Positions 52,791-61,916 of a stretch of 64,000 nt of DNA are shown here, piece by piece. Numbering within the stretch: the stretch's first letter is position 1; each line of letters opens with the position of its first letter. The notes under the pieces were generated by a model, which was not told where the DNA came from, ran no database searches, and saw nothing but the letters and a program-made list of their open reading frames with translations. Source of the DNA: JABMQB01 sp964575025 (lineage in GTDB: Bacteria > Bacteroidota > Bacteroidia > Bacteroidales > Prolixibacteraceae); NCBI GenBank assembly GCA_964575025.1, contig CAZNPV010000015.1, forward strand, positions 9,481-73,480. The letters run 5' to 3'. The position numbers and the translations under genes are program-made.

Positions 52791-53017
52791 TTTTTTTCTG
52801 ACCTGTATTCTGAGATTTCAGCTACAATATTTTCCATAGTAAGCGAATTTTCTTTTATTTTTTTTGAGAGCCGCTGTGACCGGTAATGCAAAGTTTCTTT
52901 TTCCAATTCTTTTTCTATTTTTAGCTTATCCTGGATAGGTAACGACTTTATAAGCTTAAGCAAGTCATTGAAATAAAATGGAATATTGTATGTTCTGTTG
53001 TATTGTTGTGTTTTCAT
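52787..53017 (-). CDS. Antitoxin partner of the PIN toxin
   Basis: A 76-residue protein upstream of and overlapping the PIN gene. It has YFNDLLKLIKSLPIQDKLKI then EKELEKETLHYRSQRL, the helical, charged form of small Bacteroidota antitoxins that precede PIN toxins. No DNA-binding motif is obvious. It probably binds and blocks the toxin and represses the operon. Confidence 0.7.
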   Translation of the reverse strand: MKTQQYNRTYNIPFYFNDLLKLIKSLPIQDKLKIEKELEKETLHYRSQRLSKKIKENSLTMENIVAEISEYRSEKK

Positions 53018-53123
53018 TTTTTATTTTTCTTCAAATTTATTAAAACAGCAATTAATATCAAAGAGATTAGGTCTGAAATCAAATGACACACTTAATTGAA
53101 CAAAACCCCCAGTAACCATTAAC

Positions 53124-53446
53124 CAGCATCCAGTATCCAGTATCAAGTATCAAGTATCAAGTATCCAGTATCAAGTATCCAGTATCAAGTATCCAGTATC
53201 CAGTATCAAGTATCAAGTATCAAGTATCNNNNNNNNNNNNNNNNNNNNNNNNNNNNNNNNNNNNNNNNNNNNNNNNNNNNNNNNNNNNNNNNNNNNNNNN
53301 NNNNNNNNNNNNNNNNNNNNNNNNNNNNAGTATCAAGTATCAAGTATCCAGTATCCAGTATCAAGTATCCAGCATCCAGTATCAAGTATCAAGTATCAAG
53401 TATCCAGTATCAAGTATCCAGTATCAATTATCCAGTATCAAGTATC
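53124..53446. repeat. Heptamer minisatellite (C/A)AGTATC with assembly gap
   Basis: Fifteen 7-base units lie left of the gap (53124-53228) and about 17 right of it (53329-53446), nearly all CAGTATC or AAGTATC with rare CAGCATC or AATTATC. A run of exactly 100 N (53229-53328) shows the assembler could not span it, so the true array is longer or of unknown size. It lies between the toxin-antitoxin pair and otsA-otsB. Bases 53447-53698 have no supported gene. Confidence 0.92.
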
Positions 53447-53698
53447 CAACGCGAGCGCAGCGAGTGGATAACCACGACAACTCAATCCCATTGATCCATA
53501 TCTATATTGATCTTTATTGATCCCGCTGATTGAAATGAAGCGGGACTGATCCATTGATCCATTTCTTCTCTGCTTATAAACAATTCCCCTCTCATCCCTG
53601 TTTGAAAGGTATACCTGGCAGAAGAACGGACGCTCCGATGTAACCAAAAAACGGGAATCCGGGTATACAGAATTAATCGTGGTTAGAAACTGAAGAAT

Positions 53699-55912
53699 AT
53701 GGAAAGATTAATCATCGCTTCAAACAGGCTGCCGCTGAACATTCAGGCAGAAAAAGACAATATTCAGGTAATTCCAAGTGTCGGAGGATTGGCAACCGGC
53801 ATGAAATCGGTATATAAAAAATACCGGAGCAAATGGTTCGGGTGGCCCGGCTTTGAAAAATCAGAAACCGATGATCAAACCCGAAAGGAAATTGAGAAAA
53901 TTCTTAAAAAGGAGAAATGCCATCCGGTCTATTTTTCCAGGCAGGAAAAGGAGTTGTATTACTCAGGGTTCAGCAACAAAACAATCTGGCCTCTGTTTCA
54001 CTATTTCCTGGAGTATGTCCATTACGAAGACCGGTACTGGGATGCATACATTAAAGTCAATCAGAAGTTTGCAGATGAAATTATCCAATATGTGAAGCCG
54101 GGAGATAAGATATGGATCCATGATTACCATCTGATGCTTCTTCCACAGATGATCCGGGACAAGGTTCCCGATGCGTTGATTGGATTTTTTCTGCATATCC
54201 CCTTCCCCTCCTACGAGTTATTCCGTGTGTTACCCTGGCGGAGAGAGATCCTTGGGGGGTTGTTGGGAGCTGACCTTATCGGTTTTCATACCTACGATTA
54301 TGAAAGGCACTTTTTAAGTTCGGTACGCCGGTTATTTGGGTACAATACCTATATAAACCAGATCCGGATGGTCAACCGGATTGCTAAAACGGAGTCTTTC
54401 CCCATGGGAATTGATTACGAAAAATTTTATCAGGCTTCCCTGGAAAGCAGGCAAAAACCACTGGACAAACGATCTGAACTAAAAACCGAGATTGATAAAT
54501 ATTACCAGGAAGGGCCTGACAGGAAGCTGATCCTTAGCATTGACCGTCTCGACTATTCCAAGGGGATTCCTCACCGCCTGAGGGCCTATGAACACTTTCT
54601 GAATAAATATCCGGAATACCAGGGAAAAGTGACCCTGATCTTGCTGGCAGTACCTTCACGCATCAATGTGGAGCAATATCAGGTGATGAAAAGCGAGATT
54701 GATGAACTTGTGGGGAGAATAAACGGGAAATACTCGTTTGTCAACTGGACTCCGGTATGGTATTTTTACCGGTCTCTGCCCTTCGAGAATCTTATTGAAT
54801 TATATCATTCCTGTGATGTAGCGTTAATTACCCCGGTTCGCGATGGCATGAACCTGGTAGCCAAAGAATTTATTGCTACACGGTCTGATGGGTCCGGGGT
54901 ACTCATCCTGAGCCAGATGGCAGGAGCTTTTAAAGAGATGAGTGAAACCCTCAATATTAATCCCCACAATAAAAACGAGATTGCCGATGCAATTAAACAG
55001 GCATTGGAGATGCCGGCTGATGAACAAAAAGAAACCATAACCCTTCTTCAGAATCGAATCAAGCGGTATGATGTAAAACGATGGGCTTCGGAATTTATCA
55101 ATGCCCTTGAAGCCATGTCCCTTGTTCAGAAAAAGTATGTATCCAGGGAGGTTACCCCGGCAGTTCAGGACCGGATCCTCAAAGCCTATAAAAAAGCCGA
55201 AAAAAGGGTGCTTTTTCTGGATTACGACGGCACCCTGGTAAACCTGGAAAAAAATCATCTTAAAACCCGTCCTGACCAGGAACTTTATCAGATCCTTGAT
55301 AAACTGGCTCACACCGATCATACGGATGTCGTTCTTGTAACAGGCAGGAATAAGAATTATTTTGATAAATGGTTCTCGTCGCAGAACTACATCCTGATAG
55401 CAGAGCATGGGATCTGGATCAAAAAACCGGGCAACAACTGGCAGTTTACGGAGAACACGTACCTGAACAATGAGTGGAAAAAACAGGTGCTCCCTATTGT
55501 TCAGGCGTATACCGACCGGACACCGGCCAGCCGGTTCGAGGAAAAAACCAATTCGCTTGCCTGGCATTACGGCAATACGGACCCGGACCTGGCATTGTCA
55601 AGGGCTGTGGAATTAAAAGATGAACTCAGCTCCATGACCGCAAACCTCCAGTTGGTGGTATTTGACGGAAACAAATGCCTGGAAATAAGAAATATAAACC
55701 TGAATAAAGGAACTGCTGCGAGAGAATACCTGCATGAAAATCCTGCAGATTTTGTTTTGGCCATAGGCGATGACTATACCGATGAACATTTGTATGAAGA
55801 ACTTCCTGATTCAGCTGTAACCCTAAAGGTGGGAATTGATAAAACCATGGCAAAATATCATCTGACAACCTTCCGGGAAGCAAGAAACCTTTTAAAGAAA
55901 TTGTCCGGCTAA
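53699..55912 (+). CDS. Trehalose-6-phosphate synthase / phosphatase fusion
   Basis: A 737-residue bifunctional enzyme making trehalose from UDP- or GDP-glucose and glucose-6-phosphate. Residues 1-480 are OtsA-like (GT20): IIASNRLPLNI, IHDYHLMLLPQM, GFFLHIPFPSYELFR, SIDRLDYSKGIPHRL. From about residue 500 it is OtsB-like (HAD): LFLDYDGTLVNLE with the catalytic Asp pair, VVLVTGRNK, IAEHGIW and AIGDDYTDEHLYE. The fusion is common in Bacteroidota. The product is an osmo- and desiccation protectant. Confidence 0.95.
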   Translation: MERLIIASNRLPLNIQAEKDNIQVIPSVGGLATGMKSVYKKYRSKWFGWPGFEKSETDDQTRKEIEKILKKEKCHPVYFSRQEKELYYSGFSNKTIWPLFHYFLEYVHYEDRYWDAYIKVNQKFADEIIQYVKPGDKIWIHDYHLMLLPQMIRDKVPDALIGFFLHIPFPSYELFRVLPWRREILGGLLGADLIGFHTYDYERHFLSSVRRLFGYNTYINQIRMVNRIAKTESFPMGIDYEKFYQASLESRQKPLDKRSELKTEIDKYYQEGPDRKLILSIDRLDYSKGIPHRLRAYEHFLNKYPEYQGKVTLILLAVPSRINVEQYQVMKSEIDELVGRINGKYSFVNWTPVWYFYRSLPFENLIELYHSCDVALITPVRDGMNLVAKEFIATRSDGSGVLILSQMAGAFKEMSETLNINPHNKNEIADAIKQALEMPADEQKETITLLQNRIKRYDVKRWASEFINALEAMSLVQKKYVSREVTPAVQDRILKAYKKAEKRVLFLDYDGTLVNLEKNHLKTRPDQELYQILDKLAHTDHTDVVLVTGRNKNYFDKWFSSQNYILIAEHGIWIKKPGNNWQFTENTYLNNEWKKQVLPIVQAYTDRTPASRFEEKTNSLAWHYGNTDPDLALSRAVELKDELSSMTANLQLVVFDGNKCLEIRNINLNKGTAAREYLHENPADFVLAIGDDYTDEHLYEELPDSAVTLKVGIDKTMAKYHLTTFREARNLLKKLSG

Positions 55913-55948
55913 CCTTTTGCGGAGATCGTTTTACCTGAATGGATCAAA

Positions 55949-56329
55949 ATGGACAGATATCATTTCCTTGATATTTTTTTTGTGGTCTTTCATCTGGTGG
56001 TTATTGTGTTTAACCTGTTTGGATGGATCTTCCGGCCGCTGCGCAAATGGAACCTTGCTTTGTTGACCTTAACGGGACTATCGTGGCTGGTACTTGGTTT
56101 TTTTTATGGATACGGGTACTGTCCTCTTACGGACTGGCATTGGAATGTTCTTGCACACCTGGGCAACCCGCCTGTGGAAACCTCCTACACCCAATACCTG
56201 GTTAACAGAACGTTCGGGTTGGAAGTAACCAGCCGGATGGCAGACCAGGCAACCCTGGTCTGTTACCTGGCAGCCCTCGCATTATCAGCATGGGTTAACA
56301 TAAAAGATCTCATCCGGAAGCAAAAATAA
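55949..56329 (+). CDS. DUF2784 membrane protein
   Basis: A 126-residue protein with about four membrane helices (around residues 6-28, 38-56, and 103-118, plus one re-entrant part) and the motifs GYGYCPLTDWHW and NPPVETSYTQYLVN typical of DUF2784. Function unknown. It follows otsA-otsB by 37 bases and may be in the same transcript. Confidence 0.85.
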   Translation: MDRYHFLDIFFVVFHLVVIVFNLFGWIFRPLRKWNLALLTLTGLSWLVLGFFYGYGYCPLTDWHWNVLAHLGNPPVETSYTQYLVNRTFGLEVTSRMADQATLVCYLAALALSAWVNIKDLIRKQK

Positions 56330-56390
56330 TTTCCGGAAATTATGTACAACGGGGATGTATTTTGTACCTTTGGCTGATTCTATACATGCC

Positions 56391-58682
56391 ATGAAAAGAA
56401 TTTTAGCCTTCATAAGCATCATCTTCCTGATTACACCCTTTGTTTGTGCACAAAAGGTGGGGCTTGTATTGAGCGGAGGAGGATCCAAAGGGCTGGCCCA
56501 CATCGGGGTAATAAGGGTGCTTGAAGAGAATGGAATCCCCATTGATTATATTACCGGAACTTCCATAGGAGCAATTATCGGAGGCTTATATGCTGCAGGC
56601 TATTCTCCCGATGAGATGGAAGACCTCTTTCGTTCAGAAGATTTTTATTTCTGGTCTACCGGACAGATTCAGGAAGAATACCGTTACTTCTTCAAAAAGG
56701 AGGTTCCGGCACCTGACTGGCTGGAAATCAAGTTCCAGTTAAATAAAGAAAAGCTCAAGATCCTTCCCCCCTCCCACATGATTCCTCAGGAACAGATGGA
56801 TTTTGCTTTTATGGAACTGCTTGCTTCAACCAATGCCGTATGCAATTACAACTTCGACAATCTGCTGGTGCCTTTCCGTTGTGTCGCCGCCGATGTATAC
56901 AATAACCAGCAGATCATTATGGAAAAGGGAGACCTCGGAGAAGCAATCAGGGCATCCATGACGGTTCCGCTCTATTTCAAACCCATTACCGTGGAGGGGA
57001 CCTTGCTTTTTGACGGAGGCATCTACAATAACTTTCCTGTGGATGTGATGAAGGAGGTATTTAATCCGGATATCATTATCGGACATAAGGTAGCCAAAGA
57101 AAACAGAAAACCGGCATCAGACGATCTGGTGGAACAACTCACCAATCTGATCATGAGCCCGACCAACTACCAGGTATTACCCGAAGAAGGAATTTTCATG
57201 GAAACAAAATTAGAAAACATTGACCTGCTGGATTTTCAAAAATTAGACTTCATACAGGGACAGGGAACCCGCACTGCTTTTGCCTTGATCGACAGCATTA
57301 AAAAAAGGATCAGCCGACGGGTTCCCAAAGAAGAAGTTGACCTCAGAAGAACAGAGTTTAACAACCGGAAGCCCGAACTTCTCTTCAGAAATATTCAGGT
57401 CGAAGGAGTGGAAGACGCTACCCAACGAAAATATATTATTCAGTCCATAAAACACCGGCAGGATTTGATTACACTGAAAGAGCTGAAAAAAGAATATTTC
57501 AAACTGGTGGCTGATGAACAGATAAAATCCATGCGTCCCATTGCTTATTTCAATGAAGTCACAGGAAATTTTGACATCCACCTGAAAGTAGAACCGGAAA
57601 AAAAACTGAAAGTTAAAATCGGAGGCAACATTTCAACCAGGCCAACCAACCAGGGATATTTTAACCTGGATTACCGGTTATTCAAGAACCGTTCGTATAC
57701 ATTCAGCTCAAATCTTTTTTTCGGGCGTTTTTACAGCTCCTTTAAATTCGGTGGCCGGATTGATTTTCCCACCAAACTCCCCTTCTATCTCTCTGCCTAT
57801 TCAACCCTGAACCGGTGGGATTTCTTTTCAACCAGCGGAGAATTGTTCTTTGAGGATGTCAGACCTCCCTATATTATCCAGGATGAAAACAATGTCCGCC
57901 TGGAAATTGGACTCCCCGTGGGCGTTCATAATAAACTGAGTGCAGGAGTTGCTTTTGCCCGGTCCAACGATGAATATTACCAGACCAAAATATTCCTGAA
58001 AGAGGATATTCCGGATGAAACAACCTTCAATTCCTTTGTTTCTCAAATAGAATTTGAAAGCAACTCCTTGAATTACAAACAATATGCAACCGAAGGAATC
58101 TTTCAGTCCTTTTCATTCAAATACATCGATGGCAAAGAGAAGAATGTTCCGGGGAGTACCTCAGCTGTTACGGTAGAGACATCACAGAACCACCGTTATT
58201 TCCTGTTTCATGGAATCCACGATAAATACTATACCCTTACGAGGTTTCTGACGTTAGGAACCAGAGTTGAGGGTGTTTTCAGCAATAAAAAACCTTTTAC
58301 GAACTATACGTCCACCATGCTGGCTGCTCCCGGGTTTTATCCGACTCCGCAAAGCAAATCCATGTTTATCGGCGCATTTCATGCCAATAAATACCTTGCC
58401 GGAGGGGTAAAAACCATCCTCAATTTTACCGACCAGATCCATCTGCGAATGGAAGGGTATTATTTCGCACCAATCAATCAGTTAACAGCGAATGAAGAAA
58501 ATAAGGTTGTTAAAGGCAGAAAAGTGATTGACAAGCTCTATTTCCAGGGGATGGGAGCACTGGTATACCAAACCGGTGTCGGACCGGTCAGTATCGTCGC
58601 CAGTTATTATGAAAAGCCCGATACCAAATTTTACCTGACCCTGAATTTCGGATACATTCTTTTTAATAAACGGGGATTCTGA
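56391..58682 (+). CDS. Patatin-like phospholipase with POTRA and outer-membrane barrel (PlpD-type)
   Basis: A 763-residue exported protein. After a signal peptide (ILAFISIIFLITPFVCAQ), residues 25-330 form a patatin domain: VLSGGGSKGLAHIGVIRVLE oxyanion hole, nucleophile Ser in GTSIGAIIGG, and Asp of LLFDGGIYNN. A POTRA-like segment (ELLFRNIQVEGVEDATQRKY) follows, then a C-terminal 16-strand-like barrel ending YILFNKRGF with the terminal Phe of outer-membrane proteins. It is a type V-D autotransporter-like phospholipase anchored in the outer membrane. I use ATG 56391, which gives the signal peptide. Confidence 0.9.
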   Translation: MKRILAFISIIFLITPFVCAQKVGLVLSGGGSKGLAHIGVIRVLEENGIPIDYITGTSIGAIIGGLYAAGYSPDEMEDLFRSEDFYFWSTGQIQEEYRYFFKKEVPAPDWLEIKFQLNKEKLKILPPSHMIPQEQMDFAFMELLASTNAVCNYNFDNLLVPFRCVAADVYNNQQIIMEKGDLGEAIRASMTVPLYFKPITVEGTLLFDGGIYNNFPVDVMKEVFNPDIIIGHKVAKENRKPASDDLVEQLTNLIMSPTNYQVLPEEGIFMETKLENIDLLDFQKLDFIQGQGTRTAFALIDSIKKRISRRVPKEEVDLRRTEFNNRKPELLFRNIQVEGVEDATQRKYIIQSIKHRQDLITLKELKKEYFKLVADEQIKSMRPIAYFNEVTGNFDIHLKVEPEKKLKVKIGGNISTRPTNQGYFNLDYRLFKNRSYTFSSNLFFGRFYSSFKFGGRIDFPTKLPFYLSAYSTLNRWDFFSTSGELFFEDVRPPYIIQDENNVRLEIGLPVGVHNKLSAGVAFARSNDEYYQTKIFLKEDIPDETTFNSFVSQIEFESNSLNYKQYATEGIFQSFSFKYIDGKEKNVPGSTSAVTVETSQNHRYFLFHGIHDKYYTLTRFLTLGTRVEGVFSNKKPFTNYTSTMLAAPGFYPTPQSKSMFIGAFHANKYLAGGVKTILNFTDQIHLRMEGYYFAPINQLTANEENKVVKGRKVIDKLYFQGMGALVYQTGVGPVSIVASYYEKPDTKFYLTLNFGYILFNKRGF

Positions 58683-58686
58683 TCCG

Positions 58687-60522
58687 TCAGGCTGTCCTTT
58701 TTTCCCTGTAACAGGTTACCCGGCTGATTTCAAAATCCACCGGCAAAGCTGATCCCGGAATCTCGTGGAGTACAATGGTTGCAAAGTTCAGATAGCCGGA
58801 AAACTGAAATCCCTCAGAAGGCATTTTATAAACCACCTTTTCATTGATTGTAAATGAAATGGTATGAGAATCCCGTCTGATTCCAAAAAGATAGTATTTA
58901 CCTCTCTTCAGGACGGAAAGGGAGATCCCCTCAAAATCTACTGATCCGTTTTTCAACCTCAATGCTCCGATCCGGTTCCCCGATCCCATTTCCAACAGAC
59001 TGATCTGAGGAGATGCTTTTTCTCCAACCAGGTATACGGAGCTAATTACTTCCTTTACAGGATTAAATTTGATTTTTACCTCAATCCATCCCTGATCAAA
59101 CCAGTAGCTGCCGGCCGAACATAACAAACCAGAGGTATATGCAAATTCTTCTGGAACAAAACCAACTGCCGGATTCCAACGTTTACCGGGAGCATTCTCC
59201 TTACGAACCTGAATGATACATCCCGGTTTCCCAGTCTTTATATTTTTACCGTTCGTAAAACACTGCAGATCTCCGGGTTGCGAAAAATTCTCCATTACCA
59301 GCTTTTGGGCCCAATAGCTCAGAGGAGACCATCTGTTTTTATCCCAGTCCGTTTTTTCAAACTTTTCATCCAAAACAACTTCCCATTTTTTGAAAATATC
59401 AAAGGCTTTTCCGTCTTTATACGAAAAATAACGAACCAGATGCGGGAGTTCTTTTTTTCTCATATACTCCTGCTCTTTTGCATACTCCTCTGATTTTTCC
59501 CATTTCTTCTTATCCTCAAGATATTCCCTGCGTTTCTTAAATTCCCCGGTACCAGTCAGCTCCTTCAGTTCCCGGTACCTTATCAGATCAAATGAATCTT
59601 TTACATCCAGGTAGTTCTTGTAGGCCTTTGAATTACTCCATGAAAGAAAAAATTTTACATCCCCGTCAGCTGCCAGTTGTTTACAGCGTACATATTTTTT
59701 ATGGGCTTCACTCCGTTCATATTTTTTCCTGTCTTCAAGCCAGGCTTTTTTTTGCCTGAAATCTTCCGAATGAACCAGTTCGTTTAATTCGTTGAACCTT
59801 TTCAATTGATACCTTCCACTGGTTTCATGGTAAAGTTTCAGTTTCTTTGATTTTTCAAACCTGAAATACTTTCTTATCCGGGGATCTTTTCTGAGTCTTC
59901 TGTATTCTTTTTCCTGTTCTTTCGTTTTACCGTAAACATCTCTGAGTTCCAGGTATTTTTTCATTATTTCCGATCTGGAAAAAGCCTCATGGTCTTTCAG
60001 TTCCTGTGATGCTTCCAGTTCCAGCCAGGCTTTGATCCCTTTTGACCTTTCCAGTTTTTTAAACTCCCGGGAATGTTTCTGCTCCAACGATCCTTTAAAC
60101 ACCTGTTTTTTTATTTCATCTCTTTCTCTACGGTACACTCCGTCTTCCACATAATCCTTCAGCCTGAAATATTCGGTCAGTTTTTCTGAATCCTTTACGT
60201 TCTCATACCTTTTTAATTCGGCCGAGCCTTCCACTGCAAGATACCTTCTAATGTGTTTTGTTTTTGACAATTTTAAAAACTCGTGCAGCTGGTTATACTC
60301 CGTAGTTCCTTTAAACCGGAGTCCTTTCATCTTTTTCTTCTTCTGCCTGAATTCCTCTGAATGAATGTATTTTTCAAGCTCCAGAAAATCTTTCAGCTCC
60401 TGTGATTCTCTGACCCTTTGAAATTCGTGGTAATCGTTCAGGAGTTTCCGGCGTCCGGCTTCGATTTTTTCCGTAGGATGAATCCGGCCCAGGAACTGCA
60501 ACATAAATATTTTAAATGACAT
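58687..60522 (-). CDS. Cytoplasmic helical-repeat protein with degenerate GH16/ConA-like domain
   Basis: A 611-residue protein in two parts. Residues about 20-390 are charged helical repeats, roughly 35-40 residues each, marked by recurring SEEFRQKKKKM, LKDFLELEKYIH, LKRYENVKDSEKL, LKEFTG-like elements. Residues about 395-611 look like a GH16/concanavalin-A-type beta-sandwich (FEKTDWDKNRWSPLSYWAQK, GWIEVKIKF). At the place of the GH16 catalytic ExDxxE the sequence is QISLLE (506-511), so two of three acidic residues are gone. There is no signal peptide. I do not recognise a named family; it may bind a glycan or act as a scaffold. ATG 60522 is used; earlier frame codons lack ATG. Confidence 0.7.
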   Translation of the reverse strand: MSFKIFMLQFLGRIHPTEKIEAGRRKLLNDYHEFQRVRESQELKDFLELEKYIHSEEFRQKKKKMKGLRFKGTTEYNQLHEFLKLSKTKHIRRYLAVEGSAELKRYENVKDSEKLTEYFRLKDYVEDGVYRRERDEIKKQVFKGSLEQKHSREFKKLERSKGIKAWLELEASQELKDHEAFSRSEIMKKYLELRDVYGKTKEQEKEYRRLRKDPRIRKYFRFEKSKKLKLYHETSGRYQLKRFNELNELVHSEDFRQKKAWLEDRKKYERSEAHKKYVRCKQLAADGDVKFFLSWSNSKAYKNYLDVKDSFDLIRYRELKELTGTGEFKKRREYLEDKKKWEKSEEYAKEQEYMRKKELPHLVRYFSYKDGKAFDIFKKWEVVLDEKFEKTDWDKNRWSPLSYWAQKLVMENFSQPGDLQCFTNGKNIKTGKPGCIIQVRKENAPGKRWNPAVGFVPEEFAYTSGLLCSAGSYWFDQGWIEVKIKFNPVKEVISSVYLVGEKASPQISLLEMGSGNRIGALRLKNGSVDFEGISLSVLKRGKYYLFGIRRDSHTISFTINEKVVYKMPSEGFQFSGYLNFATIVLHEIPGSALPVDFEISRVTCYREKRTA

Positions 60523-60732
60523 GTACCTGTTTTTTTCGATAGATAGCAATTTACATAAAAAATAAAAAACTATATCCTTCGAAAAGAAAAATTATTGCAA
60601 ATAACCTCAATGAAACCAGATCGTATCCCTGAAAAATGAGTAATTTTAACCGGACACCTCAATACAGAGCTGAGGTACCCATTGCAGGTAAAGTATATAA
60701 ATAAGGATTCATTAACACCGCAGGTTATTCCA

Positions 60733-61836
60733 ATGAAACGAACAGGGTTGCTTCTATTTATCTTTTTTGTCGCGATATCCAGTATTGCACAGAATTTTTT
60801 CCGTGAAGATTTTGACACACAAAGCCGGTATGTTATTCTTACCAATCCAACGGTGAAGAACATTCTGGCGATTCAGTTTTTTCTTACCAATAAGATTCTG
60901 GATATCAATCAGAAAAAAGTAAAATTTGTAGGGGTATATCACGAAGGGCAGAATTACGACTTTTCGAAAACCCGGGATTATCTTATTGAAAACAGGGTGG
61001 AGAACTTTTACCTGCATGAAGTACGCGGTTTGTTGCAGCCAGACAACCTGTTTACTGTGAATGCAGCCACAAATGATTTTAAAACCATTTTCACCCACTC
61101 GACCGGCATCCTTTTTTTTGGAGGGCCGGATCTGCCCCCGGCAGTTTACGGGGAGGAAAACCGGTATGCGCTGGTTACAGATCCGGTGAGGCACTATTTT
61201 GAAGTTTCCTTTCTGTTTCATCTGCTGGGTGGTTATCAGGATGAAACCTATGCTCCTCTTTTGGAAAACAATCCCGGCTATCTAATCACCGGATTTTGCC
61301 TGGGGATGCAAACCCTTAATGTTGCCACCGGAGGAACGCTGGTCCAGGATATTCCGGCAGAAATATACGGTATAGAAGGGCCGCAAGAAATTCTGAAATC
61401 AGAGAGAGACAATCTGCACCGGAATTACTGGCAGGAACTTGTTAAAGATTCCTTGCTGATGGGCATCAACTTTCACTGCATTCAATTCACGAACCACCCT
61501 TTTTTCGGTAGCACCCTAAAGCTGAACAAAAAACAGCACCCCCGGGTGTACAGCAGCCACCACCAGGCGGTTGAGAAAATGGGTAGAAATCTGGAAATAA
61601 CGGCCTTATCAATGGATGGAAAAATTATCGAAGGGATAGCCCATTCGAAATACCCCCATGTTTTTGGGATTCAGTTCCACCCCGAAGTGCCGGCATTATA
61701 TGAAGACAGGGAGAAAAGAAAATTTCACCCGGACGACACCCCTGAGACGTACAACAACCTGATCGGGAAACAAAGCGTACGGTTTCACAAACGATTCTGG
61801 AAACATATTTCCAGGATTCTGCAGACAGCAGAATAA
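60733..61836 (+). CDS. Exported class I glutamine-amidotransferase-like peptidase (C26)
   Basis: A 367-residue protein with a signal peptide (GLLLFIFFVAISSIAQN) and a peptidase C26/gamma-glutamyl hydrolase-like core: FGGPDLPPAVYG, nucleophile Cys in TGFCLGMQTLN, and His/Glu in GIQFHPEVPALYE. PuuD-like enzymes of this group hydrolyse gamma-glutamyl bonds; an exported version may act on peptides or folate-like compounds in the periplasm. Divergent from the helical-repeat gene by 210 bases with no other feature, and convergent with uvrB. Confidence 0.85.
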   Translation: MKRTGLLLFIFFVAISSIAQNFFREDFDTQSRYVILTNPTVKNILAIQFFLTNKILDINQKKVKFVGVYHEGQNYDFSKTRDYLIENRVENFYLHEVRGLLQPDNLFTVNAATNDFKTIFTHSTGILFFGGPDLPPAVYGEENRYALVTDPVRHYFEVSFLFHLLGGYQDETYAPLLENNPGYLITGFCLGMQTLNVATGGTLVQDIPAEIYGIEGPQEILKSERDNLHRNYWQELVKDSLLMGINFHCIQFTNHPFFGSTLKLNKKQHPRVYSSHHQAVEKMGRNLEITALSMDGKIIEGIAHSKYPHVFGIQFHPEVPALYEDREKRKFHPDDTPETYNNLIGKQSVRFHKRFWKHISRILQTAE

Positions 61837-61916
61837 GCCTGTCGAACCAGGATGGCACATTTCGTCGGATGAATCAATGATTTTCCTTTTCAGCAGAGTC
61901 CCGGAGCTTCACTTGT

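Noticed and set aside
53124..53446. CRISPR array
   Set aside because: Units are 7 bases long with no spacers, and no cas genes are near. It is a minisatellite.
53438..53647. 69-residue minus-strand open frame
   Set aside because: It has no family resemblance, starts in the minisatellite flank, and its composition reflects simple non-coding sequence.
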